Part shown: piece after piece, positions 52,549 through 61,530 of the stretch
Layout: each line of letters starts with the position of its first letter
Position numbering within the stretch: the stretch's first letter is position 1
NCBI GenBank assembly: GCA_963639765.1
Contig: CAVHXA010000004.1
Coordinates: 1 to 64,000 of the forward strand
Direction of reading: 5' to 3'
DNA: 64,000 nt
From: CAVHXA01 sp963639765
GTDB lineage: Bacteria > Bacillota > Clostridia > Oscillospirales > Oscillospiraceae
The notes under the pieces: model-generated
Databases searched by the model: none
The model's input: only the letters and a program-made list of their open reading frames with translations
What the model was told of the DNA's origin: nothing
Translations under genes and position numbers: made by a program

Positions 52549-53112
52549 TCATTTCTGCCTGGATTCATCTTTTTGCCCGTCGACGGGTTGACAGTTTTTC
52601 AGCAGGGCAATGCGCTGCTGATAGTCCGGCAGGATACGGTAGACTTCGCTGTAGAATTCTTTTTTGTGATTCATATGCCGCAGATGGGCCAGCTCATGCA
52701 CTACCAGTGCGTCGATTGCTTCGTCCGGATAGGCCATCAGCCGCCACGAAAAGCACAAATTTCCCAGAGTATTGCAGCTGCCATAGCGTGTTCGCGCACC
52801 CGTGATGCGGATCTTTCCGGGCCGCACGCCCATTTGCTCACTGTAGTACGCAAGCTTTTCGGGCAGAATTCTGCGGGCCTTGTCGATATATGCCTGTTTT
52901 TCGGCTTCGGTAGGTTCCGGGTGGGCTTCATACCACGTACGAACCCGAGGGATTGTTTTTTCGGCCCAGTCGGCGTGCTGCACGACAAATTGCTGGATCT
53001 GATCGATCGGCATATGCTCCGGAGACCGGACCACAAGCTCAAGATCCTTTGTGATCTGCAGCTGTATGGTCTTTCGTTTTGAACGGATGATACGGTAGGT
53101 AAGTTCAGCCAA
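52549..53112 (-). CDS. YgjP-type metallopeptidase (DUF45/M48-like)
   Basis: 187 residues from a TTG behind AGGAGG. It opens with a beta-strand region RIIRSKRKTIQLQITKDLEL and has the zinc motif in VVHELAHLRHMNHKKEFYSE (HELAH plus a third His, about 134-147). The conserved SWRLMAYPDEAID precedes it. The family is often beside restriction or tRNA-related genes; its substrate is unknown. Confidence 0.88.
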   Translation of the reverse strand: MAELTYRIIRSKRKTIQLQITKDLELVVRSPEHMPIDQIQQFVVQHADWAEKTIPRVRTWYEAHPEPTEAEKQAYIDKARRILPEKLAYYSEQMGVRPGKIRITGARTRYGSCNTLGNLCFSWRLMAYPDEAIDALVVHELAHLRHMNHKKEFYSEVYRILPDYQQRIALLKNCQPVDGQKDESRQK

Positions 53113-53146
53113 GGGACGGCCTCCTGACAGGTTTGGTATGTTTTCT

Positions 53147-53174
53147 ATTATATTCGTCGGAGCGAATGTGTCAA
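53147..53174 (-). promoter_or_regulatory. Promoter of the YgjP-type gene
   Basis: On the minus strand TTGACA (53174-53169) and TATAAT (53152-53147) are 16 bases apart, 35 bases before the start codon. Confidence 0.75.
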
Positions 53175-53201
53175 CGCATGACAGGTCTTTTCAAAAAACC
53201 A

Positions 53202-53230
53202 TTGAAAGATTCATTTTTTAGACATAAAAT
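53202..53230 (+). promoter_or_regulatory. Promoter of the Gld-like ABC operon
   Basis: TTGAAA (53202-53207) and TAAAAT (53225-53230) are 17 bases apart, 60 bases before the ATPase gene and divergent from the YgjP promoter. Confidence 0.7.
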
Positions 53231-53290
53231 GCCGTTATGCTGTAGGAACAACGCACCGAACACAACATCCCCGAAAAGGAGGGTTTCGTT

Positions 53291-54529
53291 TTGATTGAGG
53301 TTCGGCATCTAACTAAGCGCTATGGAGACCATACCGCAGTGGATGATCTGTCCATTTTCATCCCGGCCGGTCAGGTGTATGGCTTCCTGGGACCGAACGG
53401 TGCAGGGAAAACCACCACCATGAACATCATGACGGGCTGCCTCGCAGCCAGCGAGGGCCAGGTTCTCATCGACGGCCACGACATCTATAGCGAGGCAGCC
53501 ACGGCAAAAAAACGAATCGGCTATCTGCCTGAACAACCGCCGCTGTATCCGGATATGACACCGGGAGAATATCTTCGGTTTGTCGGCAGGGCAAAGGGTC
53601 TGCACGGCGCACAGCTGAAGGATCGTGTCACAGCCGTAATGGAAAAAACACGCATCACCGACATGCAGAATCGGCTTATCCGCAATCTTTCAAAGGGCTA
53701 TCGCCAGCGCGTTGGAATTGCGCAGGCTATCCTGGGAGACCCGGATGTAATTATTCTCGACGAGCCGATGGTCGGCCTGGATCCCGCGCAGATTATCGAA
53801 ATGCGTGAGCTGATTCTTGAGCTGGGCAAAAGCCATACGGTTATTCTCAGCAGCCATATTCTTTCGGAAATCAGCATGGTATGCGACCATATCATGATTA
53901 TCTCACACGGAAAGCTGGTTGCCAGCGGTACGCCAGAAGAGCTCAGCCGCCATTTCTCTGCCGAGGGCAGCCTGCAGCTGACCATAAAGGGGACAACGGA
54001 ACAGGTCATCGCGGCACTGGCAGGCCTGCAGGGACTGCAGCGGCTTCAGGTCAGTCGGCCCGGCGAAGCAGCATACGACTCCGATGCAATGCAGCCGGCC
54101 GGGCAGGAACAGGGAATAGAGCAGGCAGAATCAACCGAACCCGAAAAAACGGACGATGCCGATGCCGATGACGATGAACAGAACCGGCCGCAGAGCGAGA
54201 CGGATGCACCCTGCACCGTGATTGTGACTGCACAGGAGGACCTGCGTGAGGCAGTGTTTTTTGCCTGCTGTGACGCACGCCTGCCAATTCTGAGCATGGC
54301 TGTCCGGCAGAGCAGCCTCGAGGATGTGTTCCTTGAGGTTACCACCGATGTGCCGCAGTCGGAACCGGAGATGGAGGAAACCTATCTTTATGGGAATACC
54401 TTTGTAGCGGATACAGATCACCCGGACGAAAGCCAGTGGACGCAGGAGATGCTTCAGCCGCTTGAGCCTGTTCAGGTTCCCGATACACAGGAAGGAGAGG
54501 ATACAGATGCTGGCAATCTACAGGCGTGA
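53291..54529 (+). CDS. ABC transporter ATPase, GldA-like, with acidic insert
   Basis: 412 residues from a TTG behind AAGGAGG. The first 230 residues are a complete ATPase: Walker A GPNGAGKTTTMNIM, signature LSKGYRQRVGIAQAI, Walker B VIILDEPMVGLDP, switch SSHILSEI. This matches the GldA/ABC-2 exporter group. Unusual are an acidic, disordered stretch at about 260-306 (EPEKTDDADADDDEQ) inside the C-terminal domain and an acidic tail of about 55 residues; typical members are 300-330 residues long. It is the first of four genes for an ABC-2 system of unknown substrate. Confidence 0.92.
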   Translation: MIEVRHLTKRYGDHTAVDDLSIFIPAGQVYGFLGPNGAGKTTTMNIMTGCLAASEGQVLIDGHDIYSEAATAKKRIGYLPEQPPLYPDMTPGEYLRFVGRAKGLHGAQLKDRVTAVMEKTRITDMQNRLIRNLSKGYRQRVGIAQAILGDPDVIILDEPMVGLDPAQIIEMRELILELGKSHTVILSSHILSEISMVCDHIMIISHGKLVASGTPEELSRHFSAEGSLQLTIKGTTEQVIAALAGLQGLQRLQVSRPGEAAYDSDAMQPAGQEQGIEQAESTEPEKTDDADADDDEQNRPQSETDAPCTVIVTAQEDLREAVFFACCDARLPILSMAVRQSSLEDVFLEVTTDVPQSEPEMEETYLYGNTFVADTDHPDESQWTQEMLQPLEPVQVPDTQEGEDTDAGNLQA

Positions 54530-55373
54530 GCTCAAAGCATATTTCACCGGTTTTCTGGGCTGGCTGTTTATTGCGTTTCTGTGCGCAATCTGCGGTATTT
54601 ATGTTATGGTAAACTGCCTGAAAAATCAGACTCCGAATTTTGAATACGTACTCTATTATATCAGTTATCTGTTTATTGTTGCGATTCCCATTCTGACCAT
54701 GCGTTCTCTGGCAGAGGATCGCAGGCAGAAGACAGATACACTGCTGTATTCACTGCCTGTTGGAATGACCAGGGTTGTTGCGGGAAAATATCTGGCAGCG
54801 CTCACGGTGTTTGCCTGCCCGGTTGCGATTTTCTGCCTGTATCCGCCCATATTGGCTCAATACGGCACCATAAGCTATTCCAGCGCCTACTGCGGAATTT
54901 TCGGCTATTTTCTGCTGGGGGCCGCACTGATAGCCATGGGGATTTTTGCGTCGAGCATTACCGACAGTCAGGTAATTGCCGCTGTAGCCTGCTTTGCGAT
55001 GGTTTTGATCAGCTATCTCATGCCAAGTCTTTCCGCTTATCTATCGTCGACGGCGGTGGCGTCGCTGTTCGCATTAGCGGCAGTGTGCATTCTTCTGGGA
55101 ATGCTGATCCGCTTTATGACACACAGCACGGGCTTTTCCATGCTTGTATCGGTTGTCCTGATCATCGGTATCGGCACTGCCTACTTTTTTAATGATACAT
55201 GGTTTGAGGGACTTTTTCCGAAAATCATCTCGCAGCTGTCGGTATTTGACCGTTTTGAGAGCTTTGTATACGGAACGCTGGACCTGACGGCAGCGATATT
55301 TGACCTGACAGTAATCGCCCTGTTTCTGTTTTTTGCGGCAGCGGCGATGGAGAAGCGGAGGTGGAGTGAATGA
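54507..55373 (+). CDS. ABC-2 type permease, GldF-like
   Basis: 288 residues from the ATG at 54507 behind GGAGAGG, overlapping the ATPase gene by 23 bases. Six hydrophobic segments are visible. It opens MLAIYRRELKAYFTGFLGWL, the typical start of GldF-type permeases, and RSLAEDRRQKTDTLLYSLPV is the conserved loop that meets the ATPase. Confidence 0.88.
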   Translation: MLAIYRRELKAYFTGFLGWLFIAFLCAICGIYVMVNCLKNQTPNFEYVLYYISYLFIVAIPILTMRSLAEDRRQKTDTLLYSLPVGMTRVVAGKYLAALTVFACPVAIFCLYPPILAQYGTISYSSAYCGIFGYFLLGAALIAMGIFASSITDSQVIAAVACFAMVLISYLMPSLSAYLSSTAVASLFALAAVCILLGMLIRFMTHSTGFSMLVSVVLIIGIGTAYFFNDTWFEGLFPKIISQLSVFDRFESFVYGTLDLTAAIFDLTVIALFLFFAAAAMEKRRWSE

Positions 55374-56824
55374 GCGAACAGAAGAAAAAAGTGCACTTTC
55401 GCGAACGGATAAAGGGGCGAACCTTCCGATCCGGTACATACACCATAGCTCTGGCTCTGGCTGCTGTGGCAGTGGCTGTGATTGTGAATGTGCTTGCAGA
55501 AAGAATTCCGAGCAGCTACACCTCCATCGACATGACGCAGCAGGAGCTGTATACTCTTTCGGACCAGACACAGAAAATTCTCGATAGTCTGGACGAGGAT
55601 GTAACGGTTTATCTTATTGCGGAAACGGGCAGTGAGGATGCCTATCTGACAAAGCTGCTTGAGCAATATCAGGCAAGAAGCAGCCATATCCGGGTGGTCA
55701 CCAGGGACCCGGTTCTTTATCCGGGCTTTGCGGCAGAGTATACAGACGAAGAACTCGGTGCCAATTCCGTAATTGTAGAAAGCGGCCTGCGCAGCAAGGT
55801 GGTTCCCTATGAGGAAATCTACCAATACACCTACAGCACCTACTATTATTATTCCTATGTTTCCGATGTGCAGTTCGCCGGCGAAACGGCACTGTCATCC
55901 GCCATCGACTATGTTACCGCACAGGATGTTCCAACGGTCTATTGCCTGACGGGCCATGGAGAAAGAGCGGTTGGCGATGCGTTGGCCAAGGCAATTGCAG
56001 AGGACAATATGCAGCTGCTCGATCTGAACCTGCTGTCGCAGGAGCAGGTGCCTGAGGATGCAGCCTGTATTCTGGTATATGCTCCGGAAACCGACATTTC
56101 GGAAGATGAGGCACAGATGCTCAGAGACTATCTTGAACTGGGCGGTCGTATGCTGACCGTAACGGATTATACCAACGCAGATGGACTCGTCAATCTTACA
56201 CAGGTACTGGAAGCCTATGGGCTGACTGTAACCTCTGGATTGATTATTGAGGGAAACGCAGGCTATTGCTATCGCTATCGCAATTATCTGCTGCCGGAGC
56301 TGCAGAGCAGCGAGATTACTTCCGCTCTGATGGAGGGACGCTACAGCATCTTTGCACCAAATACCCATGGAGTAGGCCCAACAGAGAGCTATCGCAGCAG
56401 CATTATCATTACACCGCTGCTGGCAACCTCCGACGATGCCTATGCCAAACAGGATGCCGCAAATGCAGCTACAATGGAAAAAGAGGACAATGACAAAAAC
56501 GGTCCGTTTTATGTGGCGGTATCCGCACAGGAAGAACACGATGGAGTTGAGACACGAATCGTCTGGTTCGGTTCGCCTTACCTGCTTGACGAAGAAACCG
56601 ACGCAATGGTCTCGGGCGCAAACAGCGATCTGGTCCTGGCCTCTCTGGGCTGGATGGCCGGTTCGGAATCCTCAATCTCCATTCACACAAAAACTCTGAC
56701 CACTCAGTATCTGACCGTGCCTGATTCCGCGGCAAGCATCTGGAGCGTATTCTTTATCGGCCTGATTCCGGCTGCATTGCTGATTACCGGCGGCGTGGTA
56801 ATGGTCCGGCGGAGGAAACGCTGA
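55370..56824 (+). CDS. GldG-like membrane-anchored protein of the ABC system
   Basis: 484 residues; the ATG overlaps the permease gene by 4 bases. One membrane helix near the N-terminus (about 24-42) and one near the C-terminus (about 458-477) frame a large outer domain. YTLSDQTQKILDSLDEDVTVY and VYCLTGHGE are hallmark motifs of the GldG family. In Bacteroidetes GldG belongs to gliding machinery; in Clostridia the same trio occurs without gliding and has no known substrate. Confidence 0.85.
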   Translation: MSEQKKKVHFRERIKGRTFRSGTYTIALALAAVAVAVIVNVLAERIPSSYTSIDMTQQELYTLSDQTQKILDSLDEDVTVYLIAETGSEDAYLTKLLEQYQARSSHIRVVTRDPVLYPGFAAEYTDEELGANSVIVESGLRSKVVPYEEIYQYTYSTYYYYSYVSDVQFAGETALSSAIDYVTAQDVPTVYCLTGHGERAVGDALAKAIAEDNMQLLDLNLLSQEQVPEDAACILVYAPETDISEDEAQMLRDYLELGGRMLTVTDYTNADGLVNLTQVLEAYGLTVTSGLIIEGNAGYCYRYRNYLLPELQSSEITSALMEGRYSIFAPNTHGVGPTESYRSSIIITPLLATSDDAYAKQDAANAATMEKEDNDKNGPFYVAVSAQEEHDGVETRIVWFGSPYLLDEETDAMVSGANSDLVLASLGWMAGSESSISIHTKTLTTQYLTVPDSAASIWSVFFIGLIPAALLITGGVVMVRRRKR

Positions 56825-58263
56825 TGAAAGGCAGACGTGCACTTTGGATATTGCTGGCTGTATTGGCTGTTTTGATTGCACTGCTGATATGGGTAACCCG
56901 GTTCGAAAAAACTGAACAGACCGAGGAAGAAACTGCTGCATCCGTACAGGAAACGGATGAGCTGACATTGTGGACAGTTTCGGAAGAAAGCATTACGCAG
57001 ATCAGCTGGAGATGGCAGGGCACGGACACAACACTGCAAAAAGGGACGGAGTGGTTCTGGGCAGACCAGCCAGATCGTCAGCTGGATCAGGATAAAGTTG
57101 CGTCTGTGCTGCAGAGCCTGACGGAAGTTACGGCAGCACGCGCCGTGCCGCAGACGGTACAGGAGCCTGCGCAGTTTGGCCTTGATGAGCCGGTGATGAC
57201 GGTGCAGCTTGCCGCAGCGGGCAGCCGGTACACAATCGAGCTTGGCCTTCGAAATACAACCTACGATCAGAATTATGCCCTATTTCAGGGCAATGGCTAT
57301 CTGCTGGGAACCGATCTGTATACGCCTCTTGCAATATCGGTTTACAGCTTGCTTCAGGGTGATACGCTGCCGGATATTTCGACTGATGCAATAACAGAGG
57401 CTACGCTGGCCGGAAAGAACGGAGTATTTACGCTTGTGCAGCCAAAGGTTCCGGGCGCCGTGTCCTACAGTGACAGCTACGCATGGTTTCTGGCAGATGC
57501 AGACGGCTATACTGCGCTAAAAACCACGGCAGTTACCAATCTGCTGGGCGAGATTCTCAACGCAGACCTGAGCGGCTGTGTGGGCAGCAGAACAGACGGT
57601 CCCGACACCGACACCTGGGACCTTGCCGCGTTTTTGCAGTATTCCGATGAAGAAAACAATCTGAGCGGCAGTTTGTGTGTGTATCTCAAGAGCGAGGACA
57701 CGGAGATCATAAGCCCGGGTGACGAGCCGGATCTGCAAAGCGCGCAGGAAAGCGATGCCGGTGTACTGCTCTGGATGGATGACTCCGATCTGATATATCA
57801 GCTTTCAGCGTCTGATGTGCAGGACCTGCTGCAGGTTGATGTGCAGGATCTGCTGCCGCAGGATATTTGCGCAATTTCATTTTCAGAGCTCAAAAGCATG
57901 GTTATCGAAATCGACGGTCGGAGCTGCCGCTTTGATATGTTGGCAGCGGAAGACGGCGAGATCAGCTGCACAATGAACGGGACCGCTGTTGATCAGGATA
58001 TTCCAGCTACAATCTTCAACAGGCTCAAGAGCCTGAATGTGGAGGGTGTGGCAGAGGATGCGCCGGAGAGCGCACAGACAGCCGCTCTTACGATCAAGTT
58101 CTACCGTGATCGTGAAACCTGGGGTGTGATGACACTGCAGCTGCTGCCGTATGATGCCAGCTTTTATCTGGTAGATTTTGCCGGGCAGCAGCGTCTGCTG
58201 GTCAGCATGCGGGATGTAGACAGTCTGCTGGACATCATTTGGGAGACAACAATCCTAAACTGA
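56824..58263 (+). CDS. DUF4340 protein, fourth gene of the Gld-like operon
   Basis: 479 residues; its ATG shares one base with the preceding stop. One N-terminal membrane helix (about 7-24) is followed by a large outer domain. ITQISWRWQG, WFWADQPDRQLDQDKVASVL and AQFGLDEPVMTVQL fit DUF4340, which regularly follows GldG-like genes. It is probably an extracytoplasmic part of the exporter. A strong terminator follows. Confidence 0.85.
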   Translation: MKGRRALWILLAVLAVLIALLIWVTRFEKTEQTEEETAASVQETDELTLWTVSEESITQISWRWQGTDTTLQKGTEWFWADQPDRQLDQDKVASVLQSLTEVTAARAVPQTVQEPAQFGLDEPVMTVQLAAAGSRYTIELGLRNTTYDQNYALFQGNGYLLGTDLYTPLAISVYSLLQGDTLPDISTDAITEATLAGKNGVFTLVQPKVPGAVSYSDSYAWFLADADGYTALKTTAVTNLLGEILNADLSGCVGSRTDGPDTDTWDLAAFLQYSDEENNLSGSLCVYLKSEDTEIISPGDEPDLQSAQESDAGVLLWMDDSDLIYQLSASDVQDLLQVDVQDLLPQDICAISFSELKSMVIEIDGRSCRFDMLAAEDGEISCTMNGTAVDQDIPATIFNRLKSLNVEGVAEDAPESAQTAALTIKFYRDRETWGVMTLQLLPYDASFYLVDFAGQQRLLVSMRDVDSLLDIIWETTILN

Positions 58264-58307
58264 ACCAATCACGCAAGGCTGCCCGGGGCAGCTGAAAAGT
58301 ATAGGGC

Positions 58308-58347
58308 AACACCGCACAATGAGGCTGCAATCTCATTGTGCGGTGTT
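58308..58347. terminator. Two-way terminator between the Gld-like operon and the ftsZ side
   Basis: AACACCGCACAATGAG (58308-58323) and CTCATTGTGCGGTGTT (58332-58347) pair perfectly over 16 bases around an 8-base loop. It stands between two converging operons. Its left arm is the same repeat head seen at 52374. Confidence 0.8.
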
Positions 58348-58356
58348 GTTATAGAG

Positions 58357-59181
58357 TTATCTTCTTCTGCGGGCTCGCAGCTTTTCTGCCTTGAATTTGT
58401 AGGTTTTGGGTTCGAAGCGGTTGTATACCACAGCAGCTACGGCTGCGAAAACAGCTGTGAGGAGGTATGTGATTACTTCTTCCTGCATGAGGCTTGTCAG
58501 AAGACCCGCTTCGTAGAGGCCGTAGGGAAGGCGGCAGATTGCCTGCAACACAAAGGCCAGAGCCAGGGCCCAAATCCTAGAGAAATTACAGGCGGCGAAC
58601 CAGCCCATGGTTCCGATGCATATGATCTGGATGGTGTAGGCAATGCGGTTGAAGCCACCGAGCAGGTACTGTGTGGCCGGGGTGGCTGCTATCACAGAGA
58701 GCTGGTCCAGCATGGACTGCAGATTTTCAGGCTCAACAGCGGCAGTCATAGCATCTATGCCGTTGTTGCTGCAATACAGAGCCAGCGCATAGCTGGTGAC
58801 ATTGGAAACAGCACCAACAAACAGCTCCATCAGGGCAAACCCGACACTGATGCCAACAGCGGCATCGGCAGAACTGTATTTGGATTTCAGACACAGAGAT
58901 GTTCCAAACAGGCCGAGTGCCTGCAGCAGGGCCAGACTGCACGCCAGATAAACAGCATAGGGCAGACCGCAGGACAGCAGGCTGCCGTCGCCCGCCAGTG
59001 TTTTGTCGGCCAGGCTTTCGAGCAGAACAACCATGCAGGAAAACAGAAAGCCGAACACCGCCTGCACAAAGCGCACACGGCCCCACATATAAATCCAGAT
59101 GATAAAGGGAAGTGCCGCACACAGGGCCCCGCTGATGGCAAGGCACGTGACGGTGCCGGAGGGTATCACTAGATCCGTCAA
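58357..59181 (-). CDS. Polytopic membrane protein, possibly YhfC-like
   Basis: 274 residues from a TTG behind AGGAG, 11 bases after ftsZ. About eight hydrophobic segments are visible. The overall layout and the segment GISVGFALMELFVGAVSN resemble YhfC, a family of intramembrane proteins related to CAAX-type proteases, but the usual E-x-x-R motif is not seen. The basic C-terminus KAEKLRARRRR faces the cytoplasm. I am unsure of the family; the call of a membrane protein is safe. Confidence 0.55.
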   Translation of the reverse strand: MTDLVIPSGTVTCLAISGALCAALPFIIWIYMWGRVRFVQAVFGFLFSCMVVLLESLADKTLAGDGSLLSCGLPYAVYLACSLALLQALGLFGTSLCLKSKYSSADAAVGISVGFALMELFVGAVSNVTSYALALYCSNNGIDAMTAAVEPENLQSMLDQLSVIAATPATQYLLGGFNRIAYTIQIICIGTMGWFAACNFSRIWALALAFVLQAICRLPYGLYEAGLLTSLMQEEVITYLLTAVFAAVAAVVYNRFEPKTYKFKAEKLRARRRR

Positions 59182-59192
59182 GAGGAGGCTCC

Positions 59193-60278
59193 TTATTTGT
59201 TTTTGTTGAAGATACGCAGAATCTCGTCAAATTCGCTTGCGTCCGGGTCTTCTGCGGCGGAAACGGTGGGGCGGTCTGCATCGGAGCGCGGAGAGGCGGA
59301 CCGATCAGAAACGGGCTTGCCGCCATGCTCGGCAAAGCTGGCCGCAATTACGGTTACGCTCATTTCATCCTGCATGGAGTCGTCTACCGCCGAGCCGAAG
59401 ATGATGTTTGCATCTTTGTTCGCAGCTTCCATTACAATGTTTGCTGCGGTTTCGACCTCTTCGAGGCTCAAATCAGAAGAGCCGGTGACGTTGATCAAAA
59501 CGCGGGTGGCACCGTCGATGGAGGTTTCGAGCAACGGGCTGGAAACGGCGATTCTGGCGGCAGCCTCGGCCTTGTCCTTTCCGGAGGCTCGGCCTACGCC
59601 CATATGTGCGTGCCCGGCGTCCTTCATGATGGCGGTGACGTCGGCAAAATCGAGGTGAATCAGAATACCCTCGGAGAAGCCAACCAGGTCGGAGATGCTG
59701 GATACGGCCTGCTTGAGTACGTCATCGGCAATACCAAAGGCGTTTTTAAAGGTAATTTTCTGGTCGGTGACGTATTTCAGCCGATCGTTGGGGATGATGA
59801 CCAGAGAGTCGACCTTGTCTTCGAGGCTGGTAATGCCGCTTTCAGCCTGCTCCATGCGGCGGGCACCTTCGAACTTGAAGGGCTTGGTTACGACACCGAC
59901 CGTGAGGATGCCGGCTTCCTTGCACAGGTCTGCGATAATCGGCGCAGCCCCGGTACCGGTACCGCCGCCCATTCCGGCGGTGATGAAGACCATGTCGGCG
60001 TCTTCGATGCATTTGGCAATAGAGGCGCGGCTCTCTTCGGCGGACTTTTTGCCGATTTCGGGCTTGGAGCCTGCCCCCATGCCATTGGTAAGCTTTTCAC
60101 CGATCTGTACCTTTACGGGAGCCAGGGATTTGTTCAGGTCCTGTCGGTCTGTGTTTACGGCGATGAACTCCACACCGCTGACACCAGCCTCAATCATCCG
60201 GTTTACAACATTATTGCCGGCGCCGCCGACGCCAATGATTTTTATATTGACAATGTTGCCTTCGTATTCGTCGGACAT
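59193..60278 (-). CDS. ftsZ: Cell-division GTPase FtsZ
   Basis: 361 residues from the ATG at 60278 behind GGAGGAAGAGAG. It polymerises into the division ring. IKIIGVGGAGNNVVNRMIEA opens the GTPase domain, and the tubulin signature is in GMGGGTGTGAAPIIADL. The T7 loop is present (NLDFADV-type, here HLDFADVTAIMKDAG). The linker is short (about 45 residues), and the C-terminal peptide SEFDEILRIFNKNK departs from the common D-I-P-x-F-L-R form that binds FtsA and SepF. No ftsA lies next to it. Confidence 0.97.
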   Translation of the reverse strand: MSDEYEGNIVNIKIIGVGGAGNNVVNRMIEAGVSGVEFIAVNTDRQDLNKSLAPVKVQIGEKLTNGMGAGSKPEIGKKSAEESRASIAKCIEDADMVFITAGMGGGTGTGAAPIIADLCKEAGILTVGVVTKPFKFEGARRMEQAESGITSLEDKVDSLVIIPNDRLKYVTDQKITFKNAFGIADDVLKQAVSSISDLVGFSEGILIHLDFADVTAIMKDAGHAHMGVGRASGKDKAEAAARIAVSSPLLETSIDGATRVLINVTGSSDLSLEEVETAANIVMEAANKDANIIFGSAVDDSMQDEMSVTVIAASFAEHGGKPVSDRSASPRSDADRPTVSAAEDPDASEFDEILRIFNKNK

Positions 60279-60352
60279 CTCTCTTCCTCCTGTGATATAT
60301 TTACATCCCTTCTGTTATGGTCAAAGGGAAATATTTATGTTGTTCTGAGAAA

Positions 60353-60381
60353 ATTTTATACGGCAAACCCATTTTCGTCAA
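60353..60381 (-). promoter_or_regulatory. Promoter of ftsZ
   Basis: On the minus strand TTGACG (60381-60376) and TAAAAT (60358-60353) are 17 bases apart, 75 bases before ftsZ, in the 137-base gap behind ftsQ. Confidence 0.7.
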
Positions 60382-60415
60382 TAGTCTTTGCGGGCGGATT
60401 GCGTATTTTCTTGTG

Positions 60416-61186
60416 TTACCAGGGGATGAATCTTGCGATTCCGTCCTCGTCGAAGCTGAGGTCGATGATTCCGCTCTGATCATCGGCCAGCTGGGCGACG
60501 GCGGCCTGCAGATAGCGAAGCTTATAGTCTATGTTCTGCACGGTACCGATGCGAACTTCAAAGCGATCACCACAATACAGCGTGATGTCATAAAGCTCGG
60601 AAATGTCAATTTTGGTAACAGGCGGATCGAGCGAAAGCTGCTGCAGGGCATTGGAAATCTGCAGCGCGGCAGAGAGTTTTTCTTCGGAGCCGTCTTCAAG
60701 GCTTGGCTGCTCACCGGCCGTGGGCAGAAGAATGGGAAAGCCCGTAATCAGAAGGTAGTCGGCAGCCTGCTCTTCGGTTACCTGTTCGAGCAGCTTTCCT
60801 TCACTGCTGATGAGCCACAGCTCGTTGTATTCGGTTATAAGTGCCGCGATCGGCTGGCATTGAGTCAGTTCCAGGATTACTGTTCCCGGAAGCTGCCGAC
60901 GAATGCGCACGCTCTGTACATAGGACAGAGTGACCTTGATTTTGCTGGCGGCCTGGGCCTTGTCGAGCAAAAGCATATTATCGCCCGGCATAATGCCGCT
61001 GGCGGCAATCACTTCTTCGTCTGTGTATGGGCCCGGATCCCGTACCTGGATGGTTTCTACCTTGAAAAATAAGGAGATGCCGAGGATGACCAGCACCACG
61101 ATCACCAACAGGGTCAGCAGCTTTGGCACAAAACGCGACCCGGAACGTCGCGGCCGCCTGCCGGTGTTTTTTCTGTTTGTCTGCAT
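60416..61186 (-). CDS. ftsQ: Cell-division protein FtsQ/DivIB
   Basis: 256 residues from the ATG at 61186 behind GGGAGGTG. A basic N-terminus (TGRRPRRSGSRFVPK) and one membrane helix (about 28-46) are followed by the POTRA domain (FKVETIQVRDPGPYTDEEVIAASGI), then the FtsQ/DivIB domain. It acts outside the membrane with FtsL and FtsB to time septal wall synthesis. It lies between murG and ftsZ in the division cluster. Confidence 0.92.
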   Translation of the reverse strand: MQTNRKNTGRRPRRSGSRFVPKLLTLLVIVVLVILGISLFFKVETIQVRDPGPYTDEEVIAASGIMPGDNMLLLDKAQAASKIKVTLSYVQSVRIRRQLPGTVILELTQCQPIAALITEYNELWLISSEGKLLEQVTEEQAADYLLITGFPILLPTAGEQPSLEDGSEEKLSAALQISNALQQLSLDPPVTKIDISELYDITLYCGDRFEVRIGTVQNIDYKLRYLQAAVAQLADDQSGIIDLSFDEDGIARFIPW

Positions 61187-61281
61187 TCAGCACCTCCCGG
61201 CTGCTAGCCTGAAAAATACCGCACAGCGCACGGGTTTCGGCTGTTTCCTTGCGCGGCCGCCGCTGCCGTCAGGCATCCTGT

Positions 61282-61287
61282 ATTATA
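61282..61287 (-). promoter_or_regulatory. Candidate extended -10 promoter of ftsQ
   Basis: On the minus strand TG-TATAAT reads at this site, about 95 bases before ftsQ. No good -35 is visible, so an extended -10 promoter is possible. Confidence 0.35.
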
Positions 61288-61397
61288 CACGACGCGGCAG
61301 GTAATATCCAGCCGTTCGCAGCTGTCGTGAAAATTTGCGGGCAGATTCCAAAGACGGTTTGGGCAGCACCGCAGCATTCAACGGGAAGCTATGCTGC

Positions 61398-61494
61398 CAA
61401 ATCGGGAAGGAAGACCGATGCCATGCACTGTGTATGGCTGAGCTTGATGACGATGCATCGGAGAAAGAAGCCCGCAAAGCACCGCAGGAACAAT
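61398..61494. repeat. Diverged dispersed repeat, copy B
   Basis: Matches 10121-10217 without gaps at 66 of 97 positions. It lies in the 344-base gap between murG and ftsQ. Just upstream a stem can form from TTTGGGCAGCA and TGCTGCCAAA, and the repeat head GGCAGCACCGCA (61362-) resembles those at 52374 and 58305. In the frame C-Q-I-G-K-E-D-R to RKAPQEQ it is open but has no start or ribosome binding site of note. Confidence 0.6.
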
Positions 61495-61530
61495 TGCGCA
61501 GGGGGACGATACAACGATCGGCAGCCGTTG

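Noticed and set aside
59325..60479. A 384-codon open frame on the plus strand opposite ftsZ.
   Set aside because: Fully antisense to ftsZ and part of ftsQ, without a ribosome binding site or known motif.
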